Part shown: positions 40,001 through 49,000 of the stretch, piece by piece
How the letters are laid out: each line of letters starts with the position of its first letter
How positions within the stretch are numbered: the first letter of the stretch is position 1
Virus record (IMG/VR): IMGVR_UViG_3300044626_000638
Coordinates: 1-49,432 of that record
DNA length: 49,432 nucleotides
Origin: a virus
Reading direction: 5' to 3' (one strand)
Translations under genes and position numbers: made by a program
The notes under the pieces: model-generated
Told to the model about the DNA's origin: nothing
The model's database searches: none
What the model saw: the letters and a program-made list of their open reading frames with translations, nothing else

Positions 40001-43000
40001 GGTTGATGCGAGCACTATCAGGACGTTTTGAAGCGCCAGCCGAGCAGGATCAACAACCTGTTAGCCCTCCGACTACATTTAGCCCGGAGGCTCAATCTGA
40101 ACAGGGGGCGGTTCCAGTTTCCTCAACCGAGCAGGACGAAGCCAACCGACTAGCTGGCATTCGACTTGAGGAAAGGTTCAACCGTGATTTTGAAGAAGCC
40201 CGCCCCAAAATCGAAGCACTCTTCGATGGGGAAGGTAAAACTTGGGTGGTCAAGAATGGCAAAATTGCCAAACCGGGCGGAATCCAAGAGCGATGGACGC
40301 CCGATGAATTGAAGCAGATGGTGGCACGGTTCCGTGATGCCGGTTTAGCTGCCAGCGTAACGGGTTCCAGTGGGCAATCCATGAAGTCCACCTTCGCGAT
40401 CATCGACACCGACTCTCAACGAATGTTTGGGATCGTTATGAATGAGCGGGCAGCCAAGGCCAGCGCGGAGGCCAAACGCGAATCTCAGCGGCAGGAACAA
40501 GCAAGGAAGCAAGGCTATTTAGCCGACGCTGACCAAGACGCCCTGCAATGGATGAATCAGACCTTTGGGGAAGATTTCACCAACGAGTACAACAAAAAAG
40601 CTCTGTCCGACTTCCTCACCGGGAAGGCCGCGAAGTTCAATGGAATGGTTTCTCAACGGTGGACTGACGGGGTTGTGGCGCTTGGAGCCATTGCTGATGC
40701 CGCGAAAGGCACGGTGGATTTTGCCGCCATCAAGAAGGCGTTCGATGCCAGAGGAGCGCCAGTAGCCAAGGATTCCTCGGTAACTGCCGAGCAAGACGAA
40801 GGCGATGCCGCCCTTGGTGAAGCCTTTGCTGGCCTGTTTGCATCTCCGACCGTGAAGCCATTGGCTCAGTCTGACCTTCCCAAGGATCGACGTGACGCCA
40901 TGATGAAGGCAGCGAGCACCTTGATTGATCTCGGACTCCGCAAGCCGGAAGAACTGGCGCAACGACTCGATAAACTTGCTCCGAATGGCGCACTCCGGCA
41001 GTACACTCGCGCTTTCTGGCGCTTGATGTCCGGCTTTGACTCGACACTTGAAGAAAACCCGCACTGGCCCACGATCTACGGGGAGCTTGACCAAGTTTCA
41101 TCTCGTCCACCAAGCGTGGAAGGAGTAATCGGGGCCGTCCCTGAACAGGGGGCGGCTCCAGCTTCCGGCCTCATCTCCGACGAGGAAAGCGCACGACTTG
41201 ACGCCTTGACGGTCAACAACAAAGATCGTCTCGATAAACTGAGCGCCAATCAGCTTTCACAGCTCAACAAGGAACTCTTGCGCCAACCGTCATCGGCAAA
41301 GATTGACGCTATTCTTGCGACGGAGCACCCCGACGACATTAAGGCTGCGCTGGATGTAGTTACCAAATCGAAAGCCGACACGCCCGCAACCGCAGAAGCG
41401 AAGGTTGAAGAACAGGTCCAAGTTGTCGCCGCCACAGAAGGCCAGCGTGACGCCAAGGAGATCAAGAAGGAGATCGCCGAGAAACTGGATGCCGCCATTG
41501 CTGCCGCGCTCGAAAACGAGTCTCCGCGTGCAAAAGAACTGCGCACTGAGATCAAAGGGCTGGAAATTGCCAAGAAGGAAACGACTAGCGCCGCATCATC
41601 CCGCAATCTCACCAAGCAGATTGGCCGACTCCAAAAGGAACTGGATCGCGAAACCGCCGTTGGCACGAAGTCTCTCACGAAAGGCGAGATCGACGGCAGT
41701 ATTATCACCATCCAAATTCCAGGAGACGGCACGTTTAAGGTGTGGAACACAGCCGAAAACTTGCGCAACATCCGCCGCCGCGTCTCCTTGATCGAAACAG
41801 ATGTGAAACCTGATGCGCCACAGCGCAGCGAGCAGGACAACCGCAAACAGGATGCTATCAATCTTGCCGATGGTGCCAGTGAGCGTTTCGGCGGGCCGCT
41901 GGCTGCTATTGAGTGGCTGAAAGAACAGATGTCAGACTCTACCGATTCCGTGAAGGAGTGGTATCAATCCGCCATCGACATTCTCAGCAAGCGCAAAGGC
42001 GACATTGCACGGGAGGAAGCCGAGCAATCGACGCCTGAGAGCGAATCCACTTCAACCGCAGGCGTTGACGAGTCGGCACTAAACACGCCAATGATGAAGC
42101 AATGGCGCACTTTGCGCGAACCTTTGGACGCCAACACGGTGTTGCTTGTTCGTCTTGGCGATTTCTACGAGGCATTCGGTAATGACGCCAAAGTTCTCAG
42201 CGAGTTTGCCAAAGTCGCACTCACGAAGCGTAACGGCATCCCGATGGCAGGCATTCCACATCACTCAGCTACGAGCTACATTCAAAAGCTCGTTAGCGCT
42301 GGGAAGCGTGTGGCGATTGCTGAACAGGTGGGTGATGCAAAACCCGGCGTGCCGACAGAGCGCGAGGTTACGAGTATCACGCCGGAGACTAAAGCTGAAC
42401 CTGCCACGGTTGCCGACACAGAAATCATTCCGCCTACATCAGCGCAATCAACGATGATGGAAACGCTTGAAGCGGCAGTAGCAAAAGAACGCGCCAAGAC
42501 AGGCGATTTCAATCGTGCGGTCTATTTCCATCGTTTGAACGGTGATCCATCCGTCTATGTGGAAAAGCGGAACTCCACAAATCAAACCGCCGACCGCGAC
42601 TCACTGGCCTTAGCCAGAATGGACACCGAAGGCAAGACCTCCATCATGCCGCGAGACGAAGGGCGGCAGGTCATGGCGAAAATCGTTGAGGAAACAGCCA
42701 TCCGAGACACCGCCGAAAACGCCAGATCGAAGGCTAATGCAGAGCAATACAGGCAGTCCGAATATGCCCGCACCTATCGCACATCGCCTAGCGGTATCAT
42801 TGTCACTCGCAATTCTGACGGTGAATGGATCGAGCGCGGAACGGACAGGAAGCTAGGCAGAAAAAAAGGCGACGATGATATTTTGTCCGCACTGTCAGGC
42901 CCAAACTTGGCGCTGAAAGAGGTTGTGATGGAGAAATCAGGCAACGGCATTTATTGGCGCGGAGTCAATGATGCTCCGATAGAGGCCTTCACCCCAGGCC

Positions 43001-46000
43001 AGCGAGTCACCGGCAAAAAGAACGGCGATTTCAACCGCGCTGGCACTATTGACAGCAGCGGACCAATTACGGACGGCGAGCGCACATGGTTTGTGCAGAC
43101 CGACACCGTTGGCAGCGTCGTTTATAAGGAAAGTGAACTCACGGCAGAGCAGCCAGCACCTTCCACCGAAAGCCGCGAGGAGGTAGCGCCCGCCAATCCT
43201 CGAATTGCTGAAATCGACGCCGAACTTGCCGATTTACAGGCGCGCTATGAGCAGAAGTCCAAGCAGCAAAGCAAAGGCTCAATGGTGCCACCTGCAATCA
43301 AGGCCGACGCCTTGAGGCAGATCACCAACAAGATGGACAAGTTGGACGCCGAAAAGAAGGCGTTGCTTGCCGCGCCTGCCGTTGAGGAGAGTGCGCCGGA
43401 AGTGGAAACGCCACCGGAGCCAGTAACGCCGCCCGTCGTCCCGCCAGCCAAGCGCACCAAAAAGACCATTTCCAAGATCGAGGACGTTGGCGAGAAGATC
43501 GGAGGCGCACGCAAAGACCGCTGGAAAGAGCGCGGCCTTGCTATGTCGGATTACGATGGCCTCACGGACACCGAAAAGCAGGCATACACCAACAAGGCCC
43601 AGGTATTCCCGAAACCTGACTATCAGGCGATGATTGACGGCGGCATGGACAAGCCGATGGCCTACGCCTTGAAGGAAGTCTATGATTCCATCGCGCCCAA
43701 GCCAAACCTCACACGCGCACAGCAGGCAGACCCGGCACAGCGAGACGCGGCATTGCGCCTCTATGTCGAGACGGTAGGGAAAATCCGCGACGGTTTGAAG
43801 GCGGTAAAGACGCCGGAAGAACTCAAGGCGCTACGGGACGCGGTTTTTGAATCATCGCCAACCGGCTACGGTGGCAGGCTGACTTACACCGAAACTGCCA
43901 AAGCCATCATGCACCTTGTCAGCACCGGAAAGCGTCGTTACGAGCTTCCCGGCGCTATGGAGGTAACTGGCTACGACCTGCGCAACATTGCCCGCAAGCT
44001 GGAAAAACTTCCAGCATGGCCCGCTCCACAAGAGCAATGGCAGCGCATGTTTGATATTCGGCGGATTCCGATTGGCTCCGTTTTGTCCACAAAACTGCCA
44101 GACGGCACATGGGAGAAAAAGACCGTCACGGAAGACACGCCTCCCGTTTGGCAGGTCACGAAGGATTACCGGATACTGTCCGAGCATTCCAGCCAAGAAG
44201 CCGCTGAAGCGTGGGCAAAAGCCGCAGCCGTGAAGTCTCGCAAAGAAGACCCAAAACGGCCCTACAATCCTGACGTGAAGCGCACCGGCCCGGACTATCG
44301 CAATGGCCGCGACGTTGCCGGTGAGGAACTACTTGCTGAGTTTGGTTTCCGTGGCGCTGAGTTTGGTCTTTGGACTAACGACAGCGACCGCCAGCAATCG
44401 CTAAATCAGGCTTTCGATGGCCTACATGACCTCGCTCGCATTCTCAATGTCCCGCCGAAGGCAATCAGCCTGAATGGCGAGCTTGGCATTGCCTTTGGGG
44501 CGCGAGGAAGTGGCAAATTCGCCGCGCATTACGAGCCAAGCCGCGTTGTCATCAACCTCACCAAGACCAGCGGGGCCGGAGCTTTGGCGCACGAATGGGC
44601 GCATGCGCTCGATGATTACTTTGGCCGCATGGCGACAAAGGGCCGGTCTGGCGAGTATGTCAGCCACGGCGCAAAAGGAACCGAAGATTTCCGCGCTGAA
44701 CTGGCCGCAACAATTAACGAGGTGATGAAAGCCATCAGTGAGCGTCAATGGACGCAGCCGGAGTACATCGCCGACCTCAAAGAGCGCAACGCTACTGCGC
44801 AGAAGAAAACGGATTCGTGGTTGAAGTCCGTGGAGCGTTCCACGGCAAAGGTGGAACTCACGCCGGAACAGAAAGACGAGGTGGATACCTACATGATGCA
44901 GTTGCGCGGGCAGAGGATGCCCGAGGCGCTGGTGAACGGTAGGCCGGACATGACCCAGGTGGCTACGAAGATGCTTGCCATTATCGACAGTGCCGCCAAA
45001 GCACAGAAAATCCGCGTTGATTGGCCCGTCACAGGCGGCGGCAAAATGAGCGATCTGGCAGCAGGTCTAGGCCGTCATTCAGGCATGATCTTCGCCACCA
45101 ACAACGACTTGGCTCGCGTTGAGGCTGGTGATATTCAGGTGCCAACCCGCACCGTGCCGACAAACACTCTGAAAGCCTCCCAAGAGCAGGGGGATTACTG
45201 GCAGCGCAAGCATGAGCTATTCGCTCGCTCGTTTGAGGCGTTTGTTGAGGATTCGATTCGTCGCGAGGGCAATCAATCGCCGTATCTTGTCGGCTTCACC
45301 GCCGACAGTGGATCATGGGGCAACCTGTATCCACAAGGCGATGAACGCGCCGCGACCAATGAGGCGTTTCAGAAGATGGTGGACACCCTCAAGAGTCGCG
45401 AAACCGACAAAGGCGTGGCGCTTTTTGCCACCCCAACCGCGCCCAAAGTCTCCATTCCCGACCTCCACGCTGCTTTCGTAACCGCCAAACGCCAGCAAGG
45501 CGACACGCCACGAGTCAGCGCCGTTTATGCCGCCGCGAAGTCGAAGAATCCCGACCTGACACGCCAAGAGTTTATGCAGGCGGTGCAGAGCGGCCAGTAT
45601 GCGCCCCTTGTGACAATCCAAGACGGCAAAATGACCCTCGCGCCCATCACGGACGCGGAAATCATGGATGCTGCCGAAAATGCTACCGAGACGCCGGAAA
45701 CGATCTTAGAAGAGTGGGCCGCGACTAAGGAGCCGTTGCAATCTTCACCGGGCGGTCTTTCTGAGGCGGAGGTGCCGATTTACGAGAATCCAAAGTTCTT
45801 AGCTGCCCAAGAAGCAGAAGACACCAAAGAGCAAAACCGTATTGCCGCCGGTTACTTCCGCAATTTCCTTGATCGCGTTAAGAGTCGCGGCTGGCAGCGT
45901 GGCGACACCTATCATTCTGCATTCAGTCGTGCCAAAATTATCAAGACAGGACGCAGCCGCATCTCCAATTCGACCTATTTCACAGTTTTGGCAGAACCTA

Positions 46001-49000
46001 CGGAACAAGGGCCAAACGCTGAGGTGTGGGCAGATCGGGAAGGGTTGTCTTGGGACCGTGATGAAGACACTGGCAAACTAACCGTGACTTTTGATGTTCG
46101 CGTTTCTGATCACGAAGCCACCGACTCCGCCGCTACGCACGCCGACATCGAGTTTGATGTGGAGAAGATAAATTCAGGCGATGTTTCATGGCTTGATCTA
46201 TCGGACACGTTCTTTCCAGAACTCAATGAACTGGTCGAGGAGAAGTATTTTGGCAACCCTGAATCCTCCCGCGCCGATGGCGTAGAGGAGCCGTTGCAGG
46301 CCAGCCCGACCGCTTCACGCGATGCCGAGTACATGGCTGCCGTGGAGGCTGGCGACATGGTTAAAGCACAGCGCATGGTGGATGCGGCGGCGAAGGCGGC
46401 AAATTACGATACATCTTTACCATTGGTGCATCACACTTTTCGCGATTTTACCGTGTTCAAGATGGGAGGATATAAGCAGCCATACGGCGGGGCTGGTTGG
46501 AGCGGCAAAGGCGTATGGATGGAGCCTGAAAAACTATACCTTGCCAAAAAAGCAAAAGGCAAGAAGCCGAATATCGCTCACACTCACGAGTATGAATCAA
46601 AGCTAGCCAAGGAGAAGTATGCGGACACAGAACGCCGCATGAAGACCCTACGCTTGTATGCTAAAATACTCAACCCTGTTGGGATATATGGGGCAAGTGG
46701 GACCGATTTTGCACAAGAACAGCGCGACGAGCATGGATTTAGTCGGTCCTTTCCCCTTATCATCACCGACAAGGATTTGGAAATCCTGAAAGCTAAGCAG
46801 AAGGACGCAGCTTTCACTGCTGATGAAAACGGGAATATCGAAGAAGTCATCGTTTTCTCTCCTGAGCAGATCAAGTCCGCCGACCCCGTAACCCGCGACG
46901 AAGCAGGCAACGTGATCCCGCTTTCCCAGCGGTTCAATCCTGAGTCTAACAGCATCCTTTACGCGAATCCGAGCGGCAAAGAGGGCAACACCGGCAAGAA
47001 GCCACGCCGCACAGTTGACCCATCCGTCGCCAATCCCGGTGACTCGAAAGAGAGTCGCGACGCCTTTGATGCCATCCGTTCACGCTACGTCATGGATGAC
47101 CTAACAAAGGCCAACTTTGACGAAATCCGCACCAAGGTAGCCGAAGCCCTCGACGCCAACGAGGCGGACATTCTCGACAACCTGCTCTACAAAGTTGAAA
47201 ACGAGCTTGAGCTACGGCTTGAGGAGGAAGTTGCACGCCGGATGCTCTCGAATCGCCTCCGCAAGCGTGGCTTACAGGAAGGTAATGCCGAGCTGGTTCA
47301 GCAGGCGGACATTTTGATGACGCAGAACATGATCGGCAGAACCGAGACTGCCCGCAAACTGGCGATTGGCGTCGATCAATTCCAGTCTCCACAGGAACGT
47401 CTCGACTCCGCCATCGGCCACATCATCGCTCCGAATCGCGCCCATCTCCGCGAAAGACTTGTCAACGTGTGGACACCAGCCGCGAAACGTCGTGAAATTG
47501 CCCGACTGGAGGCAGAGATTGCGCAGGCCAAGACTGACCTGTCACGCGCCAAACTGGAGCGAACACTAGCCGAAGCTCAGGCCCGCCAAGATCAAGCCGA
47601 GGTAATACGGAAGGTAGTCGAAGAGAACAACGCGAAGGTGGACGCCATCTTGAAGCGCAACGGACTGACTCAAACGGACCTGTTCTTGAGCGTGGATGAC
47701 CGTTTCGCCATGCAGGAAGCCATTCTTGGCCTTGCTCGCGTTCACCTGTCCCAGCAGTCGGCGGCACACAAAAAGGCCATCGAAATGAGCGTTCGCGGCT
47801 ACTCCGACAACGCTATCGCGAAGGAAACCGGGCTTTCGGTCGCCGAAGTAAGCAACACAGCAGAGCACTTCCGCAACGTCGTAGCGAAGCAGGCCGTTTC
47901 CAAGGAAGTCGGCAAAGGTAACACGTTCAGCAAGTTCATCCAGTGGGGTAAGCGCATCATTAGCGAGATGGACGATGCCTTGCGGGCAACTCCGAGCGGC
48001 AAACGGCGCAATCTTGCCGAAGACCTTGCAAACACGAGGGCTAAGAAGCGAAACGCCAGCGCCCAAGAAGTAGCGGAAGCAGTGCAGTCCATTCTTAATA
48101 CCGCAATCCCAACGAAATCGCAGCGAAATTCCAACTGGCTCCATGAGGCTACATGGACATACGGCAAAAAGACCCAAAAGGTGTTTGTGCCCTATAATGC
48201 CGCCGATTGGAAGCAGGTGTATCGTGTCGCCCGCGAGCTTTCTACCCGCGAGGCCACAAGGCTCGATAAGGCTTATGAATACTGGATCAACGGCATTCTT
48301 TCCGGCCCTCAAACGCACGTCGTCAACACGGCTTCTAACCTGCTTTCGACCGCATGGGCCTATGGGCCGCAGTGGTTCTCGGAAGCGACCGCAAACGTGG
48401 CAATCCGCAATCCCAACGCCCCGCAGTTTGGCGAGTTCAGGCACGTTTGGGCCGGTTTCTTCAAAGGCATCATGCCAGCCCTGCGCAACTTCGCCCTCGC
48501 ATGGGACACGGAAGCGGACCCGGTAGAGCATCAATACCTCGATAAGCCCGTCACGGTCATGTTCCAGGGCGGCAACCTCGACAAGGTAGGAGGCATCCGC
48601 CCTTCCATCGGCGGCACCCTTGGCCGCTATGTTCGCGTTCCGGGCCGCTTCCTTGTCGCCCAGGATGCTTTTGCCAAGACGCTCATTATGCACGCCGAAA
48701 GCGCCGCGATGGCGTATCGACTCGGCAAGAAACAGGGCTTGGCGGGCGCGGCTTTGACAAACTTCATGGCGTCTCAGATTGCAACGCACGGCTCCGAGTC
48801 GTGGCAGCACGCTTTCGAGAAGGCCGTGGAACTCACATTCCAGGACGAAAACGATGTCACAAAGGCCGTTGAAGGCGTCACGAATGCGCTCAAGCGGGCT
48901 AAATTCGTGGGTGGCCTCATGCGCTACCTGCTCCCCTTCGTCCGCACTCCGACCAATATTTACCGCGCCGGTATCCGCAAGGCCGGTGGAAGCGCCGGAA

